A program made the position numbers and the translations under genes. A stretch of DNA of 64,000 nt from Leisingera sp. ANG-M1 (GTDB lineage Bacteria; Pseudomonadota; Alphaproteobacteria; Rhodobacterales; Rhodobacteraceae), in assembly GCF_000813745.1 (NCBI RefSeq), contig NZ_JWLC01000010.1, positions 64,522-128,521 of the forward strand, given 5' to 3'. This document shows, one piece after another, positions 36,150-45,579 of this stretch (positions within the stretch are counted from its first letter, which is position 1; every line of letters begins with the position of its first letter). The notes beneath the pieces were generated by a model. The model saw only the letters and a list, made by a program, of their open reading frames with translations, was not told the DNA's origin and searched no databases.

Positions 36150-36164
36150 GGTGACAGTGTCACC
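36150..36164. promoter_or_regulatory. Perfect 15-bp palindrome upstream of the DUF2892 gene
   Basis: GGTGACA-G-TGTCACC, 70-80 bp before the DUF2892 start and just after the Crp/Fnr regulator stop. The TGACA/TGTCA halves could suit a Crp/Fnr-type dimer, or it may be a small terminator. Confidence 0.45.
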
Positions 36165-36169
36165 AAGCC

Positions 36170-36757
36170 TTAGCATTTGTCTCTGGCAATCTTTTCCAGC
36201 CCGCTGCGGTCCAGGATGCGCAGGCTACCGCGGCTGGTCTCCACCAATCCCATGCGGGCGAATTCGCGCAGGCGGCGGGTGACAAATGCGCGTCCCGACG
36301 CTGTTTCAGCCGCCAAGGCGTCATGGGTGGTGCGGATGCTGCCGCCATCCCGGGAAAGCCGCAGCAGCGCCCGGGCCAGTCGGGCGTCGAAACCTGTGAG
36401 CGCGACATCCTCCACCAGCTGCTCGTAGTCGGCAAAGCGGCGGGCGATGGCTGTGAGGACTTCGGTCCGGAAACTGCTGTCTTCGGACATTGCCTGGCGG
36501 AATTGCGCGTGCGGGAGGATTTCGCCTTGGAGGGCTGTTTCCGCAATCCCTTCCGCGGAGTATGCGCGGTCCTCTGTCAGACAGGCAAAGGTCTGCAGGC
36601 AGACATCGCCCGGCCCGACCCGATAGAGCACGACTTCGCGGCCATTGGCGGCCGTCAGAGTGACTTTGATGCTGCCGGAGGTGAGGCGAACGAAGCCCGG
36701 GCACTCCTGCCCCGGTTGGAACAGCACAGTGCCGGCAGGGCAGTGGAGGCGGCTCAT
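36170..36757 (-). CDS. Crp/Fnr-family regulator
   Basis: 195 residues: an N-terminal cyclic-nucleotide-binding-like beta-roll (1-120) and a C-terminal winged helix (TTHDALAAETASGRAFVTRRLREFARMGLVE). It lacks the N-terminal iron-sulfur cysteines of FNR and clear cAMP-binding residues, so the signal is unknown; Cys45 and Cys51 in the roll could be redox-active. The start overlaps the murJ stop by 4 bp. The palindrome before the neighbouring DUF2892 gene is a possible target. Confidence 0.88.
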   Translation of the reverse strand: MSRLHCPAGTVLFQPGQECPGFVRLTSGSIKVTLTAANGREVVLYRVGPGDVCLQTFACLTEDRAYSAEGIAETALQGEILPHAQFRQAMSEDSSFRTEVLTAIARRFADYEQLVEDVALTGFDARLARALLRLSRDGGSIRTTHDALAAETASGRAFVTRRLREFARMGLVETSRGSLRILDRSGLEKIARDKC

Positions 36758-38304
36758 GCCTGCTTTCGGCGGCTGAGGGCGCTGCGGAATTCCGACAGGC
36801 GGAAAGCGCCTAAGGTCTGGCCGGCGGCGAAGTAGACAGCACCGCCAAGCACCACCAGGCCCAGCAGGGAAAGATAGCGCCAGTAGTCCAGCATGAACAG
36901 CCAGCTGCCCCAGGCGGCCACGGCATAGAGCACTGCGCCCATGACCACAGAGGCGGCCAGGATGCGCCAGGCGCGGCTGTGGAAGCGGGCGTCGAAGCGG
37001 GTCTCAGCGCCCATGCGGCGGGCGCCCAGGGCCAGAAGCACGACCATCGCCCATCCGGCCGCTGAGGCGGCGATGGCGGGGGCAATCCAGCCAAATACCG
37101 GCTTTAGGCCAAAGGCCAGCGCCGCGTTGACCAGCATTGCCACCAGCGCGTAGCGGAACGGGGTCTTGGTGTCCTCCCGGGCGAAATAGAGCGGCTGCAG
37201 CACCTTTTGCAGCATGAAGGCCGGCAGCCCGGCACCATAGATGGCGACGGCCAATGCGATGGCGGCCACATCCTCGGGGCCGGTGGCGCCGCGTTCGTAG
37301 AGCACCGAGACCAGCGGCAGCGGCACAGTAATGAAGGCCACGGCGGAGGGGACAGCCAGCAGCAGGGAAAACTCGCCGGCGCGTGACAAGGCGTCCTGCG
37401 AACCCGCGCTATCGCCTGCCCGCAGGCGGCGGGAGAGGGCAGGGAGCAGCACGATGCCGACCGCGATGCCGACCACGCCCAAGGGCAGCTGATACAGGCG
37501 GTCGGCGATGAACAGCCAGCTGGCAGCTTTTTCGATGTCCGAGGCAACATATTGCCCGACCACCAGGTTGATTTGCGTAACGCCCATGGCGAGCGCAGCT
37601 GGCACGGCGACCCGCACCAAGCTGGACATCTCGGCATTCCAGTGCGGCAGACCGGGGCGCAGGGTGATGCCTGCGCGGGCCGAGGCCATCCAGACGAGGG
37701 CCAGCTGAGCCACACCTGCCACCGGTATGGTCCAGACCAGCCAGAGAACGACGTCTCCGCCCAGTACCGCGCCTGCGGTCATGGCTGCGCAGGCAAAGAT
37801 GTTGAGCAGAACCGGCGCAGCAGCAGCTGCCGCGAAACGTCCGGTGGCGTTCAGTACGCCCGAGAACAGCGCTGCCAGCGACATGAATAGGATATAGGGG
37901 AAGACGATGTAGCCATACCCCACCGCAATATCGAAACGCGCGTCTCCAACAAAGCCGCCGGCGGTCAGCCAGACCAGCCCCGGCATGAACACCATGCCGA
38001 GCCCCACCAGCGCCAGCACCGCGGCGGCCAGCAGGTTGAAGGCTTGCTGGGCATAGGTGCGGGCGTCTTCGCCGGCCTCATAGCGTTTGGCAAAGGCCGG
38101 CACGAAGGCTGCGTTAAAGGCGCCTTCGGCAAAGAAACGGCGGAACATATTGGGCAGGCGGAAGGCCACGATAAAGGCATCCAGCACCGGCCCCGGGCCG
38201 ATGAAGGCGGCAATCAGGATCTCGCGGGCAAAGCCCAGCACGCGGCTGGCCAGCGTCCAGAACCCGACGGTCAGGAAGCCCGAAAGCAGTTTGATCGGCT
38301 TCAT
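36754..38304 (-). CDS. murJ: Lipid II flippase MurJ (MviN)
   Basis: 516-residue MATE-like membrane protein with about 14 membrane segments that moves lipid II across the inner membrane for peptidoglycan synthesis. The N-terminus (SGFLTVGFWTLASRVLGFAREI) and RLPNMFRRFFAEGAF in the second helix region are diagnostic. The start overlaps the glnD stop by 4 bp (ATGA), and the stop overlaps the next regulator start. This glnD-murJ pairing is common in alphaproteobacteria. Confidence 0.95.
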   Translation of the reverse strand: MKPIKLLSGFLTVGFWTLASRVLGFAREILIAAFIGPGPVLDAFIVAFRLPNMFRRFFAEGAFNAAFVPAFAKRYEAGEDARTYAQQAFNLLAAAVLALVGLGMVFMPGLVWLTAGGFVGDARFDIAVGYGYIVFPYILFMSLAALFSGVLNATGRFAAAAAAPVLLNIFACAAMTAGAVLGGDVVLWLVWTIPVAGVAQLALVWMASARAGITLRPGLPHWNAEMSSLVRVAVPAALAMGVTQINLVVGQYVASDIEKAASWLFIADRLYQLPLGVVGIAVGIVLLPALSRRLRAGDSAGSQDALSRAGEFSLLLAVPSAVAFITVPLPLVSVLYERGATGPEDVAAIALAVAIYGAGLPAFMLQKVLQPLYFAREDTKTPFRYALVAMLVNAALAFGLKPVFGWIAPAIAASAAGWAMVVLLALGARRMGAETRFDARFHSRAWRILAASVVMGAVLYAVAAWGSWLFMLDYWRYLSLLGLVVLGGAVYFAAGQTLGAFRLSEFRSALSRRKQA

Positions 38305-41141
38305 GTATCCGCCCGCTTGGCGCCCTCGGCGATCGCCTCGCGCAGTTTCTTCTCCAGCGTCCGCTGCTTGGACGCGGCATGGTATTTCAGGCCGAACATG
38401 TCCTTCACATAGAAGGTATCCACCACCTGCTCGCCATAGGTCGCAATCACCGCATTGGCGATATAGACATTGGCCGCCGCCAGCGAGCGGGCAAGATCAT
38501 AAAGCAGCCCGGGCCGGTCGCGAGTGTCGACTTCGATGATGGTGTAGATCTCGGAGCCGTCATTGTCGAAGGTGATATGGGTCGGCACCTTGAAGGCCTT
38601 CTCGCGCTTCTTGATCTTGTCGCGGGATTTCAGCGCGTCGCGGGTGATCACTTCGCCTTTCAGGGTCTTTTCGATCATCTGCTTGAGCCGGTGCAGGCGC
38701 AGCGGATCAAAGGGATGGCCGTCGGCGTCCTGGATCCAGAACGCGTCGGTCACGTAGCCGTCCTTGGTGGTGTAGGAGCGGGCGTCCACCACATTGGCCC
38801 CGACCAGCGCCAGGGCGCCCGCGATGCGGGCAAAGATGCCGGGGTGGTCTTCCATCACAAAGGTGGCGCGCGTCGCGTCCCGGTCCTCGTCCGGATAGAG
38901 CCGGATCATCACCTCGCCCGGGTCGCCCTTGGTGGTGAAGTCGCGCAGCATCTCGGCAAAATCCACATGGGCGGTAATATGCAGCCCGTGCCAGTAGGGC
39001 GGATAGTGGCGGGCGGTTTCGGTCTTGAGGTCCGCCTTCGGCCAGTCCGGCAGCGCCTCGCGCAGGGCTTTCTTGGCGGCAGTGCCGCGCTGCTCGCGGT
39101 TCAGTGCCTCCATGCCGTCTTCGAGCGCGGCGCGGGTGTGCTTGTAAAGCGCGCGCAGCAGGGCGGCCTTCCAATTGTTCCAAGTGTCGGGGCCGACGCC
39201 GCGGATATCGCAGACGGTCAGCAGCAGCAGCAGGTCGAGCCGTTTGACCGTTTGCACCGCCTTGGCAAAATCCCGCACCGTGCGCGGATCGGCGATGTCG
39301 CGTTTCTGCGCCATGTCCGACATCAGCAGATGATAGCGCACCAGCCATTCCACGGTCTCGCATTCAGACTGCTTCAGCCCCAGCCGCGGCGCCACTTTGC
39401 GGGCGATCTGGGCGCCCAGGATCGAGTGGTCCTGCTCGCGCCCCTTGCCGATGTCATGCAGCAGCATCGCCACCATCAGCACCTTGCGGTTCAAACCTTT
39501 ACGCAGGATCGAGGAGGACAGCGGCAGCTCATCCTCCAGCTCGCCGCGCTCGATTGCGGCAAAGTTGGCGATCACCTGGATGGTATGCTCATCCACCGTG
39601 TAGGAGTGGTACATGTTGAACTGCATCATCGCCACGATCGGCTCGAACTCGGGCAGGAAGGCGGACAGTACGCCCAGTTCGTTCATCCGCCGCAGCGCGC
39701 GTTCCGAGTTACCGTGTTTCAGCAGCAAATCGAGGAAGATCTGCCGGGCTTCCGGGTCCTTGCGCATATCGTCGTCGATCAGGTGCAGGTTTGCCGTCAC
39801 CAGCCGCATTGCATCCGGGTGGATCAGCATGCCGGTGCGCAAGGCTTCCTCAAACAGCCGCAGCAGGTTCACCCGGTCGGAGAGGAACTTGTCCGGATCC
39901 AGCACATCCAGCCGGTTGTGCACCACCTTGTAGTCCGGTTTGATCCGCGGACCGCGGCGGAAGATGCGCTGCAGCAGCGGCGCGCCTTTCTGCTGGCTCG
40001 CCTCCAGCTTGGTCAGGAAGATCCGGGTCAGGTCACCCACACGGGTTGCGTGGCGGAAATACTCCTGCATAAAGACTTCCACGCCGCGGCGCCCGGCCTT
40101 GTCCTCGTATCCCATGCGGCTGGCGACCTCGACCTGCAGGTCAAAGGTCAGCTGTTCGGTGGCCCGGCCGGTGGCCAGATGCAGATGCGAGCGCACCGCC
40201 CAGATGAAAGTCTCGGCCTTGGAAAACAGTTCCAGCTCTTCGGGGCGGAACAGGCCCAGCGGCACCAGTTCCGCGGCGTCCTGCACGTGGTACAGATACT
40301 TGGCAATCCAGTAGAGCGACTGCAGGTCGCGCAACCCGCCCTTGCCCTCTTTCACATTGGGCTCGACCATGTAACGCTGGCCTTGCTTGACGTGGCGGGC
40401 GTCGCGCTCGCCCAGCTTGGCCTCGATGAATTCGCGGGTGTCCTGTGAGAACAGTTCGGTTTTCAGCCGGTTGTCCAGCTCTTCCGCCAGCGGCTTGTGA
40501 CCGGCCAGAAAGCGGTGCTCCAGCATTGCTGTGCGGATGGTGTAATCCTCGCCGCCGAGCCGGATGCAGTCCTTGATGGTGCGGCTGGCATGGCCGACCT
40601 TCAGGCGCAGGTCCCACAGGATATAGAGCATGGATTCAATCACGCTCTCCGCCCAGGCGGTGATCTTGTAAGGCGTGATGAACAAGAGATCGACATCCGA
40701 GGCCGGGGCCATCTCGCCGCGGCCGTAGCCGCCGACCGCCATCACTGCGATACGCTCGCCCTGGGTGGGCGTGGCCAAAGGATGCAGGATGCCGCTCGCG
40801 ACATACAGAGCCGTGGTCACCAGCCCGTCGGTCAGGAAGGTGTAGGAACGGGTCAGGTCGCGCGCCGCAAACGGCTTGGCGGCAAAGGCCTCGGCAATGG
40901 CCGCGCGTCCCGCCTTGTTGGCCGCGCGCAGGATTTTCACGGTTTCCCCGCGCAGAGCCGAAGGGGCAATGTCCTCGGCCAGGGCCTCGATCTGCGCCCG
41001 CACCGCCTTAGCGTCAAAGATGGCGCCGGGGTCGCAGATCAGCGGCCCCAGCGGTTCGGGAAAGCCATTGGCGGAAGGCCGCGGGGACGCGGCGGCGGGC
41101 TCAGAACCCGGCGCCTGCGAAGCTGCTTGGGGCTGGGTCAA
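38301..41141 (-). CDS. glnD: PII uridylyltransferase/uridylyl-removing enzyme
   Basis: 946 residues, the nitrogen-status sensor that uridylylates PII proteins. The nucleotidyltransferase motif GGYGRG (137-142) with SDVDL (148-152) is intact. The HD domain has LLHDIGKGREQDHS, and two C-terminal ACT domains bind glutamine (each begins in a DHPGIFARIA or DRPGLLYDLA segment). The N-terminal 40 residues are Pro/Ala-rich and overlap the 3' end of the LppC-like gene by 41 bp in another frame. No later start keeps the conserved CDPGAIFD segment, so the overlap is probably real. Confidence 0.96.
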   Translation of the reverse strand: MTQPQAASQAPGSEPAAASPRPSANGFPEPLGPLICDPGAIFDAKAVRAQIEALAEDIAPSALRGETVKILRAANKAGRAAIAEAFAAKPFAARDLTRSYTFLTDGLVTTALYVASGILHPLATPTQGERIAVMAVGGYGRGEMAPASDVDLLFITPYKITAWAESVIESMLYILWDLRLKVGHASRTIKDCIRLGGEDYTIRTAMLEHRFLAGHKPLAEELDNRLKTELFSQDTREFIEAKLGERDARHVKQGQRYMVEPNVKEGKGGLRDLQSLYWIAKYLYHVQDAAELVPLGLFRPEELELFSKAETFIWAVRSHLHLATGRATEQLTFDLQVEVASRMGYEDKAGRRGVEVFMQEYFRHATRVGDLTRIFLTKLEASQQKGAPLLQRIFRRGPRIKPDYKVVHNRLDVLDPDKFLSDRVNLLRLFEEALRTGMLIHPDAMRLVTANLHLIDDDMRKDPEARQIFLDLLLKHGNSERALRRMNELGVLSAFLPEFEPIVAMMQFNMYHSYTVDEHTIQVIANFAAIERGELEDELPLSSSILRKGLNRKVLMVAMLLHDIGKGREQDHSILGAQIARKVAPRLGLKQSECETVEWLVRYHLLMSDMAQKRDIADPRTVRDFAKAVQTVKRLDLLLLLTVCDIRGVGPDTWNNWKAALLRALYKHTRAALEDGMEALNREQRGTAAKKALREALPDWPKADLKTETARHYPPYWHGLHITAHVDFAEMLRDFTTKGDPGEVMIRLYPDEDRDATRATFVMEDHPGIFARIAGALALVGANVVDARSYTTKDGYVTDAFWIQDADGHPFDPLRLHRLKQMIEKTLKGEVITRDALKSRDKIKKREKAFKVPTHITFDNDGSEIYTIIEVDTRDRPGLLYDLARSLAAANVYIANAVIATYGEQVVDTFYVKDMFGLKYHAASKQRTLEKKLREAIAEGAKRADT

Positions 41142-42267
41142 TGATCACGACCTTCTGTTCTTGGACGGTGGCAACAGCCAGGCCGCGCTCGTTGGTGCCA
41201 TCCGGCAGCAGACGGAAAATGCCGCCGGCCCCCTGGAAGCCTGCGCCTTGGGTCAGCGCGCCCGCAGTCAGGGCATCGGATTTCCCGGCTGCAACCAGGG
41301 CGCCGATGGCAGCAATACCATCATAGGCCAGGCTGCCGATGGAGTGGGGGGCTCCGCCGTAGCTGGCCTGATAGCGGGCGCTGAACTGCTGCACCTTGCC
41401 CTGGTCGGGCATGGCAAACCAGCCGCCCTGCACGCCGGGCAGGGCCAGGGTCTGCGCGGGAATGTCCCAGCGGGTGAGGCCGATATACTGCTTCTCGGCC
41501 GGATCGACCCCGGCTTCGGGCATCAGCTGCGCCAGCAGCGGCAGGGCGCCTGCTGTGGTGGCGGTCAGGAAGACCGAATCCGCTTTTGCTGCTTCATTCC
41601 GGATCGTGGGAATGGCATTGATCACCCCCTGCTGCGACAGCTCATAGCCAACGCTGCCGGAGATATTGGCCCCGGTCTGGCCGGCGGCCCGCTGGATAGC
41701 CGAGCGCCCGGCCACTCCGGCTGCGTCATTGCCGCTGACGACCAGGATATTGCCCTTGCCGCTGCGGGCCGCAAATCCGGCCAGACGGCGTGCGGTGTTG
41801 TCAAAGGTCGGCCCCAGGATAAAGACATTGCCGCCTGCGATGGCGGGATTGTTGGAGAACGCCAGGACGTTGACGCCGCGCTGCCGGGCTGCGATGCCGG
41901 CTGCATTGGCGGCTTCGGCATAGACCGGGCCCAGGATCACCCGGGCGCCGTCCTTCAGCGCCTGCTGCGCCGCGCCGGTGGCCACTTCCGGGCTGCCCGC
42001 GGTGTCATAGACCCGCAGGTCGATCTGCACGCCGTCCAGATCGGCAATCGCCATCCGCGCCGCGTTTTCCAGGCTTTGCGCAAGTACGCTGTCGCCCTGC
42101 TGCGCCGAACCGCGCGGCACCAAAAGCGCCACCGGGACCGGCTTCGAAGTGTTGATGGTCGGGCCGGTGCCGATGGCAACCGGGTCGCAGGCAGCCAAAG
42201 CTATTGCGGAAACCGCCGCGGCGGCTGCCAATGCCGCCTTGCGGGCGCGTTTGAAAACAGCAAACAT
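41101..42267 (-). CDS. Penicillin-binding-protein activator-type lipoprotein (LppC/LpoA C-terminal domain)
   Basis: 388 residues with a lipoprotein signal: lipobox LAAC with Cys27. The rest is a periplasmic-binding-protein type 1 fold as in the C-terminal domain of LpoA (LLVPRGSAQQGDSVLAQSLENAARMAI, ILGPVYAEAANAAG). In gammaproteobacteria LpoA activates PBP1A from the outer membrane; alphaproteobacterial versions lack the N-terminal TPR part, as here. An amino-acid-binding function cannot be excluded. It diverges from rsmI, the typical arrangement. ATG 42267 is chosen because the signal peptide begins there. Confidence 0.85.
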   Translation of the reverse strand: MFAVFKRARKAALAAAAAVSAIALAACDPVAIGTGPTINTSKPVPVALLVPRGSAQQGDSVLAQSLENAARMAIADLDGVQIDLRVYDTAGSPEVATGAAQQALKDGARVILGPVYAEAANAAGIAARQRGVNVLAFSNNPAIAGGNVFILGPTFDNTARRLAGFAARSGKGNILVVSGNDAAGVAGRSAIQRAAGQTGANISGSVGYELSQQGVINAIPTIRNEAAKADSVFLTATTAGALPLLAQLMPEAGVDPAEKQYIGLTRWDIPAQTLALPGVQGGWFAMPDQGKVQQFSARYQASYGGAPHSIGSLAYDGIAAIGALVAAGKSDALTAGALTQGAGFQGAGGIFRLLPDGTNERGLAVATVQEQKVVIIDPAPSSFAGAGF

Positions 42268-42355
42268 AATGGACTTGAAACTCCGTTCTCCCGGCGCCGC
42301 TGCGCCGCGTGGATTTAAGGGCGGATCATAAACGACCAAAAAGGCGGGTCCAGCG

Positions 42356-43213
42356 TTGAATCACCAGAATGTCATATTGTCTCCCGGGCTTTACTTTGTT
42401 GCCACGCCGATTGGCACCGCCCGCGACATTACCCTGCGTGCGCTGGACGTGCTGGCCTCGGCCGATGTGCTTGCCGCCGAGGATACACGCTCATTGCGCA
42501 AGCTGATGGAGATTCACGGCGTGCCCCTGGGCGGGCGGCGGATCGTCGCTTACCATGATCACAGCGGCGCCGGTGCCCGGGCCAAACTGCTGGATGCGAT
42601 TACCGAAGGCAAATCCGTCGCTTATGCATCCGAGGCCGGGATGCCGCTGATTGCCGACCCGGGCTATGACCTTAGCCGGGCGGCGGCTGAGGCAGGCCAC
42701 AAGGTCACCTGCGCACCCGGAGCCTCGGCTGCAGCGACGGCTCTGACCCTGGCGGGGCTGCCGTCTGATGCGTTTTTCTTTGCAGGCTTCCTGCCCAATG
42801 CTTCCGGAGCCCGGCGCAAGCGGCTGGAGGAGCTGCGCGAAATCCCCGGCACGCTGATTTTCTATGAATCACCCAAACGGGTTGCCGCTTCGGTGGCCGA
42901 CATGGCCGCGGTGCTCGGCAACCGCCCGGCGGCGCTGGCGCGGGAGCTTACCAAGAAATTCGAGGAGGTGCGCCGCGCGCCGCTGGCCGATCTGGCTGCC
43001 GGGCTGGAAGAGAGCCCGGTCAAAGGCGAGATCGTGCTGCTGGTCGACCGTGCGCAGGAAGCCGAGGTGAGCGAGGGCGATCTGGAAAGCGACCTGCAGG
43101 CGGCCTTGCAAAGCAATTCGGTGAAGGACGCAGCGGGCATCGTCGCGGAAATGCACGGGCTGCCGCGGCGCAAAGTTTATCAGCTCGCCCTGCAGCTGGC
43201 CAAAGGCGGCTGA
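42356..43213 (+). CDS. rsmI: 16S rRNA (cytidine-1402-2'-O)-methyltransferase, TTG start
   Basis: 285-residue SAM-dependent methyltransferase with the tetrapyrrole-methylase fold. It has the RsmI motifs LYFVATPIGTARDITLRAL, AAEDTR, EAGMPLIADPG and GASAAATALTLAGLP. It methylates C1402 in the ribosomal P site. No ATG is available near the N-terminus, so TTG 42356 (with AAGGCGGG upstream) is the start. It is 3 bp upstream of yraN, a conserved pairing. Confidence 0.95.
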   Translation: MNHQNVILSPGLYFVATPIGTARDITLRALDVLASADVLAAEDTRSLRKLMEIHGVPLGGRRIVAYHDHSGAGARAKLLDAITEGKSVAYASEAGMPLIADPGYDLSRAAAEAGHKVTCAPGASAAATALTLAGLPSDAFFFAGFLPNASGARRKRLEELREIPGTLIFYESPKRVAASVADMAAVLGNRPAALARELTKKFEEVRRAPLADLAAGLEESPVKGEIVLLVDRAQEAEVSEGDLESDLQAALQSNSVKDAAGIVAEMHGLPRRKVYQLALQLAKGG

Positions 43214-43216
43214 GGC

Positions 43217-43591
43217 TTGGCCGGCCCCCGTCAGCACCGCGGTGCCCGCGCGCATCTGTCCGGTGAGGCCGCGGAAGAGATCGTCGCCCGCCATTACGAA
43301 GCCTGCGGCTATACCGTGGCCGAGCGCCGCTGGCAGGGGGCTGGAGGCGAGATCGACTTGATCCTGCGCGGGCCCGATGAACTGGTGTTTGTCGAGGTAA
43401 AGCACAGCGCCACCAGCAGCGCCGCCGCTCTGCGGATCACACCCCGCCAGGTGGAACGCATCTATGCCAGTGCCGGGCAATATCTGGAAAACGAACCGCA
43501 AGGGCAGCTGACGCCGGTGCGCTTTGATGCGGCGCTGGTGGACGGCAGCGGCGCGGTTGAGATTATCGAAAACGCCTTTGGGATGGAGTGA
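43217..43591 (+). CDS. UPF0102/YraN-family putative nuclease
   Basis: 124 residues with the UPF0102 pattern: GEAAEEIVARHYEACGYTVAERRWQ, then GGEIDLI and VFVEVKH, which form the Asp-(Glu-x-Lys) set of a restriction-endonuclease-like fold. Nuclease activity on DNA is reported for some members, but the cellular role is unsettled. The start is TTG 43217 with GAGG in front, only 3 bp after rsmI. Confidence 0.88.
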   Translation: MAGPRQHRGARAHLSGEAAEEIVARHYEACGYTVAERRWQGAGGEIDLILRGPDELVFVEVKHSATSSAAALRITPRQVERIYASAGQYLENEPQGQLTPVRFDAALVDGSGAVEIIENAFGME

Positions 43592-43662
43592 TCTGCTCCT
43601 GACCCATTGAACCCGGGGCGGCGCTGGGCCATGTATTCGTGCAGTTTACAAGGGATACTGCC

Positions 43663-44598
43663 ATGAAAATCGCCTTTCAGATGGACCCTATCATGGGCGT
43701 GGACATCAATGCGGACAGCAGCTTCCGCCTGGCCGAGGAAGCTCAGGCGCGCGGCCATGAGCTGTTCTTCTACACCCCCGACCATCTGGCCTATCAGGAA
43801 GGCCGCATCACCGCCCGGGGGCAGGATATGACCGTGCAGAGGGTGGCCGGAACACCGGCAGTGCTGGGTGAAGAGCGTGAGGCGGATCTGGCGGATTTCG
43901 ACGTGGTCTGGCTGCGCCAGGACCCGCCGTTTGACATGCACTACATCACTTCGACCCACCTTCTGGACATGCTGAAGGGCCAGGCACTGGTGGTGAATGA
44001 TCCGTTCTGGGTGCGCAACTATCCGGAAAAGCTGCTGGTGCTGAACTTCCCGGAGCTGACGCCGCCGACCACCATCGCCCGTGATTTGCAGACCATCAAG
44101 GCCTTCAAGGAAAAGCACGGCGATGTGATCCTGAAGCCTCTTTACGGCAACGGCGGCGCCGGCGTGTTCCGGCTGGATGCCAACGACCGCAACCTCACCT
44201 CGCTGCATGAGCTGTTCACCGGCTTCAGCCGCGAGCCGCTGATCGTGCAGAAGTTCCTGCCCGATGTCAGCAATGGTGACAAACGGGTGATCCTGGTCGA
44301 CGGTGAGCCGGTTGGCGCGATCAACAGGGTGCCCGCGGCAGGCGAGACCCGCTCCAACATGCATGTGGGTGGGCGGCCCGAGAAGATCGGCTTGAGCGAG
44401 CGCGATCTGGAGATTTGCGCCGCCATCGGCCCGCTGCTGCGCGAAAAGGGCCAGATCTTTGTCGGCATCGACGTAATCGGCGACTACCTGACCGAGATCA
44501 ATGTGACTTCGCCCACCGGCATTCAGGAGCTGGAGCGCTTTGACGGCGTCAACATCGCTGAAAAGGTCTGGCAGGCGATCGAAGCCAAGATCAGCTGA
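43663..44598 (+). CDS. gshB: Glutathione synthetase
   Basis: 311-residue ATP-grasp enzyme joining gamma-glutamylcysteine and glycine. The N-terminal [10 protein letters not shown], the [10 protein letters not shown] substrate segment, the Gly-rich loop [12 protein letters not shown] and the metal-binding INVTSPTG near the C-terminus are all present. Normal length. AAGGG precedes ATG 43663. The stop overlaps the start of the following esterase gene. Confidence 0.97.
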   Translation: MKIAFQMDPIMGVDINADSSFRLAEEAQARGHELFFYTPDHLAYQEGRITARGQDMTVQRVAGTPAVLGEEREADLADFDVVWLRQDPPFDMHYITSTHLLDMLKGQALVVNDPFWVRNYPEKLLVLNFPELTPPTTIARDLQTIKAFKEKHGDVILKPLYGNGGAGVFRLDANDRNLTSLHELFTGFSREPLIVQKFLPDVSNGDKRVILVDGEPVGAINRVPAAGETRSNMHVGGRPEKIGLSERDLEICAAIGPLLREKGQIFVGIDVIGDYLTEINVTSPTGIQELERFDGVNIAEKVWQAIEAKIS

Positions 44599-45506
44599 TG
44601 AGCTGGCAGCGCCGGGCCATAAACGCATGGATGCGCTATGGCATGAAGCCGGTGCTGCAGCACACCAGCAGTCCGGATCTGGCGCGGCGGGTGTTCGAGC
44701 TGATGGCGCCGCGTCTCTACCCGGCTCTGCCCCACACCCGGCTGCTGCCGCGGCCCGCGCCGCTGCCGCTAACCTTGGTTTCCGCGGGCAGGCCTCGCGG
44801 GGGACGGATCATCCTGTTCCTGCATGGCGGCGCCTATCTGGCGGGCAGCGCCCGTGCCTATCAGGGGATGCTGTCCCGCTTGTCGCTGGCCGCCGGGCTG
44901 GAGATTGCAGTGCCGGATTACCGGCTGATGCAGGACGCGCCCTTCCCAGCGCCTTTTGAGGACGCCATGGCGGCCTGGCACTACCTGCGCGGCTCTGGCT
45001 ATGAGGCAGGGGATATCCTGCTGGCAGGTGACAGCGCGGGCGGCGGCTTGGCGCTGGCCTTGCTGGCCGGGCTCCTGGCACACAATGAGCGGCCAGCGGG
45101 CCTTGTTGCCTTTTCCCCCTGGTGCGATCTGACACTGAGCGGAACCAGTATCCAGGGCAACCGGGATAAGGATGTGATCATCCCGGCTGGGCGGATGAAG
45201 GAAGCCGTTGATCAGTATCTATCGGGTGCCGATCCTGCGGACGGGCGCGCCTCGCCGCTGTTTGCCGCCTTCCCTGATCCGCCGCCGGTGCTGATCCAGG
45301 CCGGAAGCACCGAAGTGCTGCTGTCGGATTCGCAGCGCATGGCTGCAGCGCTGGAGCAGGCGGGCGGCCAGGTGCGGCTCAGCATCTGGCGGAATGTGCC
45401 GCATGTCTGGCAATTCATGGCCGGCCATCTGCCGGAAGGGCAGGCGGCGCTGGAGGAGGCGGCGGAGTTTGCGGCCTCGGTTTTTGCCGCCGGCCGGACG
45501 CCATAA
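44598..45506 (+). CDS. HSL-type alpha/beta-hydrolase (esterase)
   Basis: 302-residue esterase of the hormone-sensitive-lipase family: oxyanion HGGAYLAG (about residue 76), nucleophile Ser in GDSAGGG (about residue 141), and a C-terminal catalytic His in VPHVWQFM. The acid is probably the Glu of AGSTEVL. It hydrolyses short carboxylic esters; the natural substrate is unknown. It is translationally coupled to gshB (TGATGA). Confidence 0.9.
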   Translation: MSWQRRAINAWMRYGMKPVLQHTSSPDLARRVFELMAPRLYPALPHTRLLPRPAPLPLTLVSAGRPRGGRIILFLHGGAYLAGSARAYQGMLSRLSLAAGLEIAVPDYRLMQDAPFPAPFEDAMAAWHYLRGSGYEAGDILLAGDSAGGGLALALLAGLLAHNERPAGLVAFSPWCDLTLSGTSIQGNRDKDVIIPAGRMKEAVDQYLSGADPADGRASPLFAAFPDPPPVLIQAGSTEVLLSDSQRMAAALEQAGGQVRLSIWRNVPHVWQFMAGHLPEGQAALEEAAEFAASVFAAGRTP

Positions 45507-45522
45507 CCGCAAGGGGGATACG

Positions 45523-45542
45523 CGCCCGCTGCACGGCGGGCG
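45523..45542. terminator. GC hairpin between converging esterase and comM genes
   Basis: CGCCCGC / GCGGGCG with loop TGCACG; no clear T-tract. Confidence 0.5.
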
Positions 45543-45579
45543 GGCGCGTGCCGGGCGTCAGGGCCCGGCGGGGCACATC

